DNA from: Sphacelaria rigidula | Taxonomy: Eukaryota; Phaeophyceae; Sphacelariales | DNA: 24,172 nt | Direction: 5' to 3' | NCBI GenBank assembly: GCA_964200075.2 | Contig: CAXNAA020000218.1 | Location: 1 to 24,172, forward strand | Shown: positions 10,301-18,300 of the stretch, piece by piece | Numbering within the stretch: position 1 is the first letter of the stretch | Layout of the letters: each line of letters opens with the position of its first letter | The notes under the pieces: generated by a model | The model's input: the letters and a program-made list of their open reading frames with translations, nothing else | Databases searched by the model: none | What the model was told of the DNA's origin: nothing | Translations under genes and position numbers: made by a program

Positions 10301-11172
10301 TCGATTAGAGGGTTGTGCCATGCACTATGAATATCTGCACTACAACGGGTGGTTTGGGGGAGACGCAAATACCTCTACACATTGCACTGTTGCGTGAATC
10401 CGAGACAGCGGAGGGCTGCGAGTGTACCAGGTGCTCTGTCACCTCTATACACGGCCATTGAGAACTTTCATGATTATGTACTATCATCCGACATATCTGG
10501 AGTACTGTGTATCTGCATCACATGGGGAACGTGAGCATCACAATCCAATCCGGGTGTTTCATGCCCTCCTCACCTCTCGAAACTGGTGAAACATATCGAT
10601 ATCTGGGCAAAATTCGATGTCATCCTGCAACCGTGCCCAGTCCAGAAATCGTGTCTTGGCCTGTATCGCGATGGCAACCACAGAAAGTTTTGCATTGCGA
10701 GCAATTCAATCGTCAAACATGCGTGAGATATCTCCGCCCATTTGTCAAGAAAGAAGGCGCCCGTACTACTACCGTCAGCACGGTGTGCTATACAGTATAA
10801 TAGTACGTCTTGCGGCAACCTGCTTCAGGGGCTTGGGTGAAAATGTTTACACCCATGCCTGAATGATGATGTTTCATCCTCGATTTTCTCAATAATTGAA
10901 TCCCACGCCGTCGAAAACTTCATCAATGGAATGACGTCGCTGAAATCTGTTAACCGTCGTAGTCATATGGTGCAGGGGTCGTGATTGTCATGAAAATCAA
11001 CAAGGTTGAGATCTTGTGATGCAGAAGGGGGTGTTATACACCGTTACCGATGGTATCTGTAGCATCACATCTGTAAAACGATCGTTTCTATCTGATGTAA
11101 TATGCTCCTTTCATCACTTACCTCATCTCCGACCACAATAGTAGAAGGTGGGGCCACTTTAGCAGAATCCAT
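1182..11172 (-). CDS. SET-domain protein-lysine methyltransferase (LSMT/SETD3/SETD6/Rkm class), 10 exons
   Basis: Reconstructed exons (5' to 3'): 11172-11122, 10660-10574, 10246-10080, 9570-9399, 8643-8503, 6757-6626, 5916-5822, 4738-4513, 3809-3564, 1304-1182, about 479 residues. Family members transfer methyl groups from S-adenosylmethionine to a protein lysine (RuBisCO, ribosomal proteins, or a histidine of actin in SETD3); the target here cannot be told. Visible SET motifs are GYRGVVAT (47-54) at the N-terminal cofactor strand, ADMFNHDP with the Asn228-His229 pair, AGDEIF and NSYGF with the conserved Tyr276. An inserted iSET-like region lies between, and a helical substrate-binding-like domain follows (about 283-450). 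The tail is acidic and ends SKKRKT, suggesting nuclear location. SSFG replaces the more usual SYG. Phases match at all nine introns. Exons 2-9 are strong; exons 1 and 10 are inferred. Nearest relative within the class is unresolved. Confidence 0.85.
1506..1640. repeat. Inverted repeat, left copy
   Basis: The reverse complement of 1506-1640 aligns over about 135 bases to 2151-2286, with roughly three quarters of the bases identical. Shared blocks include CGGAATGTGGAG, AGTATCTCCCGA and GTGGCACGCGAAAA. The arms are about 510 bases apart. The pair could be the ends of a non-autonomous DNA element or two separate insertions of one repeat. It lies in the last intron of the SET gene. Confidence 0.75.
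1761..1828 (+). repeat. Direct repeat, copy 1
   Basis: This stretch (ACCTATTCAT, then CCGAAAAA, TGTGTTTT and GATAACACCACCCT) resembles 2081-2150 in the same orientation with small insertions. The second copy runs straight into the right inverted-repeat arm at 2151, so the two repeats may be parts of one longer element of which this region holds rearranged pieces. Confidence 0.5.
2081..2150 (+). repeat. Direct repeat, copy 2
   Basis: Partner of 1761-1828: it shares ACCTATTCAT, CCGAAAA, TGTGTTTTGGACC and CAACACCCCCTAT-like runs. It is contiguous with the inverted-repeat arm that follows. Confidence 0.5.
2151..2286. repeat. Inverted repeat, right copy
   Basis: Partner of 1506-1640 in opposite orientation. 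It ends at an A run (GCACGCGAAAAAAAA) and is followed 38 bases later by an unrelated long hairpin. Confidence 0.75.
2324..2548. repeat. Long near-perfect hairpin (foldback) in SET gene intron 9
   Basis: The arms at about 2324-2418 and 2452-2548 are reverse complements with only about nine differences over about 86 aligned bases, separated by a loop of about 33 bases. Each arm contains CAAGGGCAGG, the self-complementary GAGTATACTC and GCGGGGT. Most differences are transitions. An RNA of either strand would fold into a long stem. It could be a small foldback/MITE-type element or a small-RNA precursor; expression cannot be judged from sequence. Confidence 0.85.
3564..3809 (-). CDS. SET gene exon 9
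   Basis: Acceptor GCGTCAG then ILTMSSDEEVAYAAIAAIAQ and AKAREY, a low-complexity Gly-rich loop, and NEEKTVLNDLRMQLMSE. It ends at GAG|GTGAGC, phase 0. The helices match the C-terminal 'L......L......Y...L......EK.iL' of the LSMT-type substrate domain. If the donor is not used the frame stays open to a stop at 3465, adding about 32 residues without family character. Confidence 0.8.
3933..3955 (+). repeat. GAT/GGT microsatellite
   Basis: An imperfect run of TGGTGATGGTGATGATGATGATGAT lies in SET gene intron 8. Confidence 0.7.
4201..4228 (+). repeat. Alternating CA/CG microsatellite
   Basis: GCACACGCGCGCGCGCACACACACAC is a purine-pyrimidine alternating tract with Z-DNA potential. It lies in SET gene intron 8 (4512-3810), which otherwise shows nothing recognisable. 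Confidence 0.75.
4513..4738 (-). CDS. SET gene exon 8 (post-SET helical domain)
   Basis: Acceptor CGCTGCAG|G completes the split Gly before NPFDNVVIPTKLVVSV, the 'NP.D.v.i' run that follows YGF in this class. A charged helix (KLEGSKMKKAEAKATWERRL) follows, then KYDLLPESLIDRVQ before the donor GTTAGA. It is 1 base plus 75 codons and opens the substrate-binding-like domain. Confidence 0.9.
4739..5821 (-). other. SET gene intron 7, with a small hairpin
   Basis: This intron holds no recognised gene. An imperfect hairpin pairs CCCGTAGCCGGTGGTTA (about 5056-5072) with TAACCCACCAGGGCTTACGGG (about 5103-5123). Open frames within it overlap on both strands and carry no motifs. Confidence 0.5.
5822..5916 (-). 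CDS. SET gene exon 7 (catalytic Tyr segment)
   Basis: Acceptor TGAACAG then VHPVKAGDEIFSSFGNLSN and AQLLNSYGFVLPG, ending GG|GTGAGG in phase 2. This is the 'v.aGeEif.sYG..sN..LL..YGF' C-terminal SET block. The Tyr in NSYGF is the presumed catalytic-site tyrosine. The first tyrosine of the family pattern is Phe here (SSFG). Confidence 0.92.
6626..6757 (-). CDS. SET gene exon 6 (Asn-His motif)
   Basis: Acceptor ACACTCAG then VRSRGFTVMGDPHMIPGADM followed by FNHDPDKQSV. MIPGADMFNHDP is the hallmark SET motif in which Asn-His binds cofactor near the active site. It ends VMKT at a weak donor, ACG|GTCGGT; a GTTACC four bases later would put the frame out, so the weak site is chosen. 44 codons. Confidence 0.92.
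6758..8502 (-). other. SET gene intron 5
   Basis: A 1.7-kb intron between HPTLWEP-containing exon 5 and the Asn-His exon 6. It contains a TGTA-rich tract (about 7180-7310), a GTACGAAGTACAAGTACTTCG palindromic run (about 7365-7385), and otherwise unassigned sequence. No exon fits the SET family between the two flanking exons, which join directly in phase 0. Confidence 0.6.
8503..8643 (-). CDS. SET gene exon 5
   Basis: Acceptor AACACAG then GTSAEPLVRRGSLDSQFQKF, so the exon 4/5 junction rebuilds the conserved 'L-x-GT' element. It then reads ERIVKLHPTLWEPSVC and KAQFAKGVNW before the donor GTGAGT. 'F..A...V.SR.F' of the family spans the junction to exon 6. 47 codons, phase 0 at both ends. Confidence 0.9.
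9399..9570 (-). CDS. SET gene exon 4
   Basis: The acceptor GAGGCAG|C completes a split Gly codon. The exon carries LLHEKGLGEASPFHAYLSVL and ends EAELDLLE before the GTGCAT donor. This is the family's 'LL.Ek..G..S....Y...LP' helix followed by the 'W.e.EL..L' motif. The intron before it contains a GC-rich run of (CCCCCG) units 33-66 bases upstream of the acceptor. Confidence 0.9.
9602..9632 (+). repeat. G-run array with quadruplex potential
   Basis: The plus strand reads GGCAGGGCGGGGGCGGGGG and continues to a total of four runs of five or more G separated by single C. On the gene's sense strand it forms a C-rich tract just upstream of the exon 4 acceptor, where a pyrimidine tract is expected. 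Confidence 0.75.
10080..10246 (-). CDS. SET gene exon 3 (first SET strand)
   Basis: Acceptor CATACAG then GYRGVVATKDIQADVAL, the N-terminal cofactor-contact strand of the SET domain, with Gly-Tyr-Arg-Gly in the place of the common Gly-Arg-Gly. It ends GG|GTATGC, a phase 2 donor. An ATG at 10321 is in frame, but the residues it adds before GYRGV do not fit the family, so the acceptor at 10246 is preferred. Confidence 0.85.
10574..10660 (-). CDS. SET gene exon 2
   Basis: Acceptor ATACAG then 29 codons beginning AKTRFLDWARLQDD and ending HQFRE, with donor GAG|GTGAGG. The 'FLDWA...IEFCPDIDMF' pattern matches the segment that precedes the first SET strand in LSMT/SETD-type proteins (F-x-x-W, then a short hydrophobic stretch). 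It joins in phase 0 to GYRGVVAT in exon 3. Confidence 0.7.
11122..11172 (-). CDS. SET gene exon 1 (putative start)
   Basis: The ATG at 11172 has G at +4 and opens MDSAKVAPPSTIVVGDE (17 codons), ending at GAG with an ideal GTAAGT donor in phase 0. An in-frame TAG lies 17 codons upstream with no earlier ATG. Exon 2 has no ATG in its own frame, so an upstream start exon is required, and this one fits in phase. It has no family motif, so it stays an inference. Confidence 0.5.
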
Positions 11173-11625
11173 GGACCTATACCTGTTGACGTTGATATAT
11201 CGTCTGTAGCTCTCTTGCCTCTACACGGTCGGCGTTGGCACGATCAGTCAGCTGCTGCCAGGTTTTCCGACACACCTCAAAGGATTTAGTCCACTGAATC
11301 AATCCTTTGGTCATTATCCACATACGATATATCAACAACATTCAACATTTCACGGACGTGAAGCTTGGTTGTGACCATTACATTTACTCTTTGCTAAAGT
11401 CATATATGATTCTAAGACACCTGGTGACTGTAGATGTTTTTTGTCAGAACTTCGACACTCTCGGTTTATATTATCGCGGGTTTGAATTCCAGACTCTGTG
11501 GCGATAATATCCGAACGTTGACGGTAGGCACACTACAGCGGTTGGAGCGACTCTATCGTTTGCGGTGACGGATGGGTCCTAAACGCTCGTTACCAGGAGG
11601 AGATAGTCGGGGTAGAAGAGATTTA
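11173..11625. promoter_or_regulatory. Possible bidirectional promoter region
   Basis: If the SET gene starts at 11172 (-) and RRP9 starts at 11626 (+), these 453 bases contain both promoters. Near its middle a perfect 10-bp inverted repeat, ATATTATCGC (11468-11477) and GCGATAATAT (11501-11510), flanks 23 bases containing GGTTTGAATTCC. No TATA box or known factor site can be named with confidence. Confidence 0.25.
11183..11293 (-). other. Possible coding exon with coiled-coil character
   Basis: Between acceptor GATTCAG and donor CAG|GTATAG lie 37 codons beginning WTKSFEVCRKTWQQLTD and ending ELQTIYQRQQ. They are strongly helical and charged, with heptad-like spacing and no stop. The stretch lies just upstream of the putative SET start, in another frame. 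It could be an alternative 5' exon of the SET gene (phase 0 would join to exon 2), the last exon of an upstream minus-strand gene (stop TAG at 11179-11177), or chance. No family was recognised. Confidence 0.3.
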
Positions 11626-11697
11626 ATGAAGAGAAGATCTACCAGTAGAGTTGGTGGCCCGCGGCAAAGGTCAACGGGCGCCAAGCGTCCACGACAG
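11626..11697 (+). CDS. Candidate first exon of RRP9 (weak)
   Basis: ATG opens 24 codons starting MKRRSTSRVGG and ending TGAKRPRQ, a basic nuclear/nucleolar-targeting style N-terminus as found at the start of RRP9 proteins. It would end CAG|GCAAGC, which resembles the rarer GC-AG donor class, in phase 0. It could join an acceptor GGACAG at 15122 (exon from 15123), also phase 0. The implied 3.4-kb intron is similar in size to the 3.0-kb intron further along. The call rests on composition and phase only. Confidence 0.25.
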
Positions 11698-13199
11698 GCA
11701 AGCTCAAGTCATCGATATGTTCTCAGCTACCCATAGCCACCCCCCGCCGGCAGCGATGCAGCACATCTCAGTTCGTACGTAGTAGATTACTGTATCTGGG
11801 TATGACTGCTGCTTACTTCTATGTGAAGCCGGTGTCCATAGAAAACACTGATACTGTGCGTGATTCAACCTCCAGAGTGCAGCAGTTGGTGGGGACATGC
11901 TCACTTGCGTGACGTTGTGGAGGATCACACAACCAGCCAGTCGGCCGCCCGGTACTGTACTGGTATGGATATTTACTTGCGACTGTGATGCTGTACCACG
12001 CACGGCTGCACACCATACGCGTAGCTTGAATACACTTTTTCTGTAGTGTATAAATGCAGCATGAGTAAGGCTCGCGTTTCCGTCGGTGTTGTCAATCGGA
12101 CCGGGTAAATATCGTGTCCTATCGTTGTATTGTCGTAGCCATAGATGACGGGGGATACCACCCCCAACCTCCTGATCGGGCAGTGGGAGAGGACATGGTC
12201 ATTTTGCAGCACCAATTGTGCATTGGTGAGCCGAGCATGCCGTCTGTCAAATCGGATAGACAATATTTTCCGGCTACTGTACAAGCCAGTGAGTGAGTGG
12301 TGCACTTTAGGCCCCATCCCCGGGTGAATCACCTTTTTTTTGCCGTCGATGGTCCAGAATGGTCGTCGTTCGTGTAAAAGTAAAGGCAAGGCCTACACCG
12401 GAAGGCTGCTGCCACGCATATACAGCCAGTGGAGTAACTGTCTCGTCGTCATCATGACAGTAAAAAATTATATCGTATGGTATAGTACAGTAGTAGCCGT
12501 GATCGCACCAACAATAGTACATGATGCAGTATGGTCAACACGTCAACACACCCAACTGTTTCTAAGCAGCTGAATGACGTGACATTTTTGGTGGGCGTGT
12601 ACTGTACATGCTGCAGGCGGCGCGTGCGAATAGCGTGATGACTTTGTGTTTGAGGTTTAGGGAATTTACCCTCTTCAACTTCCACCCCCCAACTGAGCAG
12701 GGCAAGCACAGGTTGGCATATATACACACGAGCAACTTTTCCTCACAAACCCCTGTTGCTCAAGGGGGAACTCGTGGCGTCGCAAGTTGCATCAGGAGAG
12801 CCGACCTCGGTTGAGTTTTGCGTTTCCAACATGCAGGCGAGAAAATGCCTCACAACAACACATAGTCCTGCCCGCTCAACCTAGGCTCCTGCAATCCTCT
12901 TGATCGAACCTAAACACAATTAGATTCGTTTGGGCGTTCACCCGGTCTACCAGCACCCATCTACGCATAAACTACTGCCATACTTCACAAACTGGCAGAG
13001 CTGTCAGACACCGGACTCTCGAAACAGAAGGCCATAGGCACCAAAAAACATTCACCGTTTGATTGCGAAGTGTCGGGCGTGAATCCACAACGCCAACGCA
13101 TCACTCTTTGCATCGATTTTTGTATACCATTACAATTGCTTCGACGGTACAGATCCCAAACTTTTCGCGGTCCTACAGTTAACACTGACGGCACACAGT

Positions 13200-13690
13200 T
13201 GTGCATGTGACGTTTTGTCGGGCTGGCTATTTTGGGGGGTTCGGAGTGCTTGCTCTAGGGAAAGACACACCTACATCGAAACGGGGGTCTGGGTCCGCCG
13301 GGCCGTCGCCACCAGGGTTAGAAAAAGTCCACGCGGGCCTACGCTGGCGCAGGTTATTAGGGAAAAGTGGGCAATGCGCAGGCAGCTGTTGTGAGTTTTT
13401 GCCGCAGGGAAAAAAATTGGGCCGCACTTATTTCGCCTCCGGCGAAAACAAAATCTGCGGCCCTCTTTTTCTCGCAATTTTTTCCAGGGTGCGTTTTTTC
13501 GCCGCGAGGCTCATACCGTCGAAATGGCCCTATTTTGACGAAATCTAGGCGCCTTTTCGAAAGGAAACCCCCCCAAAAAATCACTCCGCGGGGCCCCTCC
13601 GGGGGGGCCTACGCGGCCGGCGCCCTCCGGGGGCCCTCCCGGGGGCCGCATGTCGCCTTCGGCTCCCGCCGGCGGAATTTTTCTAACGCT
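13200..13690. repeat. GC-rich, palindrome-dense block of unknown nature
   Basis: The composition changes sharply here. Within it are TTTCGCC/GGCGAAA separated by three bases (about 13429-13446), GGGGCCCC (13590-13597), GCGGCC...GGCCGC enclosing CCCTCCGGGGG and CCCTCCCGGGGG (about 13613-13649), and CCGCCGGCGG (13667-13676). Open frames exist in several frames on both strands, as expected from high GC, and none shows a family motif. It may be a mobile element or inserted foreign DNA. Confidence 0.5.
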
Positions 13691-13930
13691 GATTGCCACC
13701 CACATACATATCCGTGTCGTAGTGAGTCCTAAAAGTACCGTACATTTGTATCGGGGAGGTGATCACCACTAGCGATGACATGTACGCCGTATCCTATCGG
13801 CGCGCCGCTGTGAGAGTCTTTTGCAGCAGCAATCAGACGGTGCCCCCAAATTCCTACCTGCGTCGTCAATCATGGACATGAAGTGCTACACTTTCTATAC
13901 TCCAAAAAAGAACCCATGTATTTCTGCAGC

Positions 13931-14005
13931 CGGTCGCCCCGGTGGCTCAGTTTGTAACCTCGAGAACTCCTGACGGTTGGGACGTGGGTTCGAATCTCGA
14001 TGAAG
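13931..14005 (+). repeat. tRNA-derived SINE-like sequence
   Basis: GGTGGCTCAGTTTG (13940-13953) resembles a pol III A box / D-arm and GTGGGTTCGAATCTCG (13984-13999) a B box / T-arm. The acceptor and T stems do not pair well, so a functional tRNA is unlikely. Confidence 0.45.
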
Positions 14006-15063
14006 TCATACAATATGGGATTTTTCTCATATCATGCCCAATAGTGGAGAGCGACTATGTCGTAGGTACATACAATTCGACTCCACGGTCGACGAGGGAA
14101 AGGGACTGCTGAGCCCTTCTCGCGAAAAGAAGGCAAGCACCGCAGAAGTAAGGTGGAGCGCTCAAACGAGATGAAAAAAAAAGACTCGTGTGTTGACCTT
14201 CCTCCTGTGTGAACCCGGCTGATGCGTTCACATATACCGAAAGGTGGAGACTGGTGTGCAGATAGATGGGATGATAACATACAAAGCACACTCGTTTCTG
14301 TCTGATTTAGCGCCCGGGGGGCATCAAACGACCATTCACGCACACAACTAACTGCCATGCTCCAAATGTCCGCGGACTGTCATGCTTTATTATCAGAACA
14401 TTGTTTTCGGGCGCGGTCAGGGATTAAGGGTTGGCGGTGGGGTATTTCTATGTCATTTTCCTTCTCAGGTGAGGAAGTGAATGATTCATGCCCCAAGCAC
14501 ACAGCATATTTAGAGAAATATGCGCTCGAAAGTCCTATACAATGTAGGCAGCGTTTTGCGCAAGTTGCAACCTCTTCGTCGCAAATGCGTTGCGTATATA
14601 TCGATAAGGTACCGTACTGTACTGACTGTACTTCCCATGTGGACTGCAACCTCATGTAGTAAATTTGCTGTTCTCACCCTCCACTGGAGAACTACACACT
14701 GCTGTCCATACCTCAGGTACGGATTGTGAATGGTCCATTCACCATTTCCTGTGGTGCTATGGTATGTATCACCGGTTCAATTTGCAGAGAGCATACTGAC
14801 ATATTCGCCCTACTCGCAACTCGTGTAGAACACAACTCCTTACTCGAATACAATTTTTTATGAGCGATATGTTTTGCCTGTGTCCCACACATGCAGTGTC
14901 GAGGCGTTTTTTACCACCCCCTGCCGGTCCGTCCTTTTTGGTACAGTATGCATCGACTACAACCTGCCGCACCCGTGTTCACATGCTACTATGTGTAGTC
15001 ATGGTCGGTTTTCCGTAGTCTTTGACACGGCCAGTACTTGCTGCTGTGCTGGACACACATTCC

Positions 15064-15080
15064 TATATATATATATATAT
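15064..15080 (+). repeat. (TA) microsatellite
   Basis: About eight TA units lie some 35 bases upstream of the first supported RRP9 exon. Confidence 0.8.
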
Positions 15081-15117
15081 GTACCCTGTCTGTTTCCATG
15101 TCTCGGTTTCGGCCAAG

Positions 15118-15359
15118 GACAGACCGCGGCACCCGCACTTGCGTGGGGGGACGACGCAAATGGTGAACAAAATGCGGGACTAGAGTCGGACTCAGAAGAT
15201 GAGGAGAGGGAGCGGGGTGAGGCAGTGAGCAAGGAGCGGAAGGAAATTGCGGAAGCGAAAGAGGCTGCAGAGGCAGAGGCAAAGGAAACTGCGGAGGAGA
15301 AGCGCTTGCGCCTTGCCAGGGATGTGCTCCTCAGGCTGGATGCCGAGCAGCAAGAGAAG
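15118..15359 (+). CDS. RRP9: RRP9 exon: acidic and helical N-terminal region
   Basis: A pyrimidine-rich acceptor precedes the exon; either CCAAG at 15117 or GGACAG at 15122 is possible. It encodes PALAWGDDANGEQ, ESDSEDEERERG, a Lys/Glu/Ala helix and EEKRLRLARDVLLRLDAEQQ, ending GAGAAG|GTGAGC. The 'e.KRLRLAr..l' motif is typical of RRP9. Confidence 0.85.
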
Positions 15360-18300
15360 GTGAGCACTGTAAATCGAGGTGCTACTCGTATGTACAGTGA
15401 CAGACTTGCTCAACGGTCAACGGTCAATTGTGCCACCGGTGCTTTCTTGTACGGCACTGAAGTAAAAAGCGTTGCAAGGACGCCAGGTGCACAGTGCGAT
15501 TGACGCTGGGGACGCTGAAGCTATACCATAGGTTGAACATCCGCGAAGCAATATGCAACGGCTCGATATCTTCGGCACCGAAGTCCTGAGAGGGTAGCGA
15601 TAATATACATGTCAGGGAGGGCACATAGTCACGAGGCTAACGCTTGGCTCGCTGTAACAAGAAATCAGGTGGGATACCATTGACCCCTCTAGCCTGCTTC
15701 AGCCATTTTCAGCTGCGAGGTATCAAGGGTGGTGTAGAAACAGGTGATGGTGGTGGTAGGGCAACGCTCCAGCTTTAGACAATGTGCAGCACAGGCTGAT
15801 GGAGCCTGCTCCCTTGTGCAGATAGTAGTAGCTGCCAAGCGTCTTGCCCACCGCGTTTGTGTGCGCGCTGATGGTTGGTTGTTTGCTTCGCTGTGTGTCT
15901 TTGTTATTGTTCAGGACGAGGACGAAACACAAGAGGAGGATGGAGAGGCGGCCTCGGGAGACTACATCGGAGAACGATTAGCTCGCGCTCGACTTGAAGC
16001 GACCGGGCAGTTGTACAGAGAGGTGAGAGCAAGGTGTGGTTCAGCGATGAACATATGAGGGGCATGGTTGTACACATATACATGTATGTATATATGAATG
16101 AACGTGGTACTTCGGTGGTCTAATCGATACATGTAACATCCAGTAGGCCGGGAGAACGTGGGTTTGATCCCGAGCGGATGCTTTTTTTCTTGTTTGAGGA
16201 GTATCTGATCCCCGTCGTTGAAAACATAGGGACGTGAGTTGTCAGGAAATATTATATTTCGAGGGTCGACGGGGTGCAGGAGTGCTGGTCATGATCCAAT
16301 CGGCGTCTCCAAAATGCAAGGCGTGTACCGAGGGAGAGACGAAAGTTCTTTTTTGTTTCTTCGAAGGAAGGAGAAAACCTGACTCAACACCTACCCCGCA
16401 AGCGGGTTCGTGTGTCGATTATCCGGAGGCTCAGCTAGGGTGGAACGCGTGAAGACGTGAGTAAACAAGGTATTTGACTGAGTTTGTTTTACGTGAGTTG
16501 ACGTGGTGCGGGAGTGCTGACCCGATCCGCGAGATCAAATCAAGGCGTGTACCAGGGAGAGATGGGTTGATCCATTGAGACCACGGACTCGTCCCGAGGG
16601 AGGGGAGGGTTTCGAAGTGCGACAAATAAAAAATAACTAATTATGATTGAAAAAAAAGTGTGGGGGTCCGACCCACTAAAACCCCCTTATATATATCAAC
16701 CTGGCGCAGTGCACGCGCCGCCCTACCCTTGAGAACTTCGGCCCTAGATGAGTTGATCCCTTGGGAATATGAACTACTCGTCCTGAGGAGGGGGAGGGGC
16801 TGAAGTTATGCCAAGGATATATATTTGGTAGCTTTTGCACAGTCGTTTTTTTTTTTGTGACAAGTAGCTATGGTTTTGTGCAGCACAAGCGAGTGGTCTG
16901 TCGGTCGGTTATTCGTCTGTTTTAGCCCTCAATAGGCCGCTCATTTCGGTATGTTTGAAACTGAAGGAGCAAGCGTAATGCTACATTAATCAGCAAGCAA
17001 CAAAGAAATATAGTTGTGTTGAATTTTAATTCATGCTGTTCATCCAATTTATGGATGACGGCCCATCCGCCAACATCAGCCATGGGTGGCCAAGTCACTT
17101 TATCGGTGGTCCGTTTTTTTTCGAGTCCCCAACGCGGCTCTCATTTGAGACGCAATTCACCATACAAGCACGCCTACATATTTGTCAGGTGAACTAGTGG
17201 TCATCCATGAGTATGGTGCCCCAACAACACCTGTCGCGCTGCAAAGATATATACTTTGACTCATCTACCCCGTCAAGTACTATAGCGCAACTTCAGTCAG
17301 TGTATACTACGGTAGTACGTCGTGTTGGCACCGAATTTATCTGTACTGGTCGGTAATGAATAATCTATTGAAGTCAGCGATTTTTTTGTCGTCTTCCATT
17401 ATTCTTGTCGTGATTTTCGTTGAAAACATGTGCGCCACTCAAACCCAATCTGCCGCGGAGAGATCAACAAGATTGCACTGTTCGGTTATTTGTTGTCGGG
17501 GCCTGGTCTGGGCTTCATTTCCCGTCGTAAACTTGCTACAGCCCAGGACATTGGTAGGAGGGGAGCTGGGGAAAACATGTGTACCGTAGTCAGCATCAAT
17601 AATATTTTTGATAATAATCAAGTCATGAAGCAAACGAAGCGTACTGCATACCTTCGAAAGGAAGCAGCGTCCTAGCACACAGGATCGCACACGCAAGAGA
17701 GGTACATTATTGCGTTAGCTGTCCCATGTCCCGAGTGTAAAGGGCTTGGTTGTCTCCAGCGTTGTGCCTCAACAACTTTCTGTGGCGATGCCGACTGTAG
17801 TGGTATCGCAAGAAGATTCGCCAGCGCTGGCCGGCCAGTTGGCACCGTGCTTTTCATGTCTGTACGGCACCGATCAACGCGAGCCATCCAGAACAAGAGC
17901 ACGGCAGCCTACAAAAGGGAGCCAGCAGTCCATTTCTCGGCTTGTGTTCCGTCCGAGCAACATGAAACAACACACAACGACGACGATGGAGTTACCCTAA
18001 GTCATGCTCCGTATCCGAGACCGTGCAGCATGCAGAAGCAAGCTAAGCGCAAATGGAGACTGCAACACCAACCCCGGCCACCGCAACCATACCGCGGGCA
18101 CGGCGACACTCAAAGCAAACGTTGGGTACATCAACCCGTATACCAATAGACAGAGCATCGCTCGTGAGACCGTCGTTGTCTTGGATATCATCCTGCCTTC
18201 CCACGGCACTAAAGTGTAGCTGTGGGCATCAGAAGACCGGCAAAACCATGTGAAATGGAGTGGATACTAAAATTAAGTTTGTACTACGAAATGTACTATG

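Larger units (their letters stand above)
11698..15117. other. Intergenic or first-intron stretch upstream of RRP9
   Basis: No gene could be supported. Open frames at 11973-12389 (-), 12452-12727 (-) and 14380-14655 (-) have no recognisable motifs. The stretch contains a GC-rich palindromic block, a tRNA-like SINE piece and a (TA) microsatellite at 15064-15080. Whether it is intergenic or RRP9 intron 1 depends on the uncertain first exon at 11626. Confidence 0.4.

Noticed and set aside
9956-10321. A 121-codon open frame with its own ATG covering the first SET strand
   Set aside because: It reads through both the acceptor before GYRGVVAT and the GTATGC donor at 10079, and the residues outside those sites do not fit the family. 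The spliced exon 10246-10080 explains it better.
10855-10955. Exon-like minus-strand stretch (VIPLMKFSTAWDSIIEKI...) upstream of SET exon 2
   Set aside because: Its acceptor and donor phases do not fit between the phase 0 exons on either side, and no family was recognised.
11973-12389. A 138-codon minus-strand open frame
   Set aside because: No recognisable motif and no supporting neighbours; kept only as part of the unassigned upstream stretch.
13931-14005. A functional tRNA gene
   Set aside because: A- and B-box-like sequences are present, but the acceptor and T stems fail to pair, so it was listed as SINE-like. The same applies to 393-478 and 16102-16189.
14874-15503. A 209-codon plus-strand open frame taken as one gene
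   Set aside because: Only 15118-15359 carries RRP9 features. The front part is Cys-rich low-information translation over a TA repeat, and the end runs past a clear GTGAGC donor.
16264-16807. CRISPR array
   Set aside because: The repeats are few, long, diverged and irregularly spaced in a eukaryotic intron; they do not form short identical repeats with regular spacers.
16740-16810. Hammerhead-ribozyme-like string (GATGAG ... CTCGTCCTGAGGAG)
   Set aside because: The conserved CTGATGA and GAAA core elements and a cleavage-site stem are not present in the required order.
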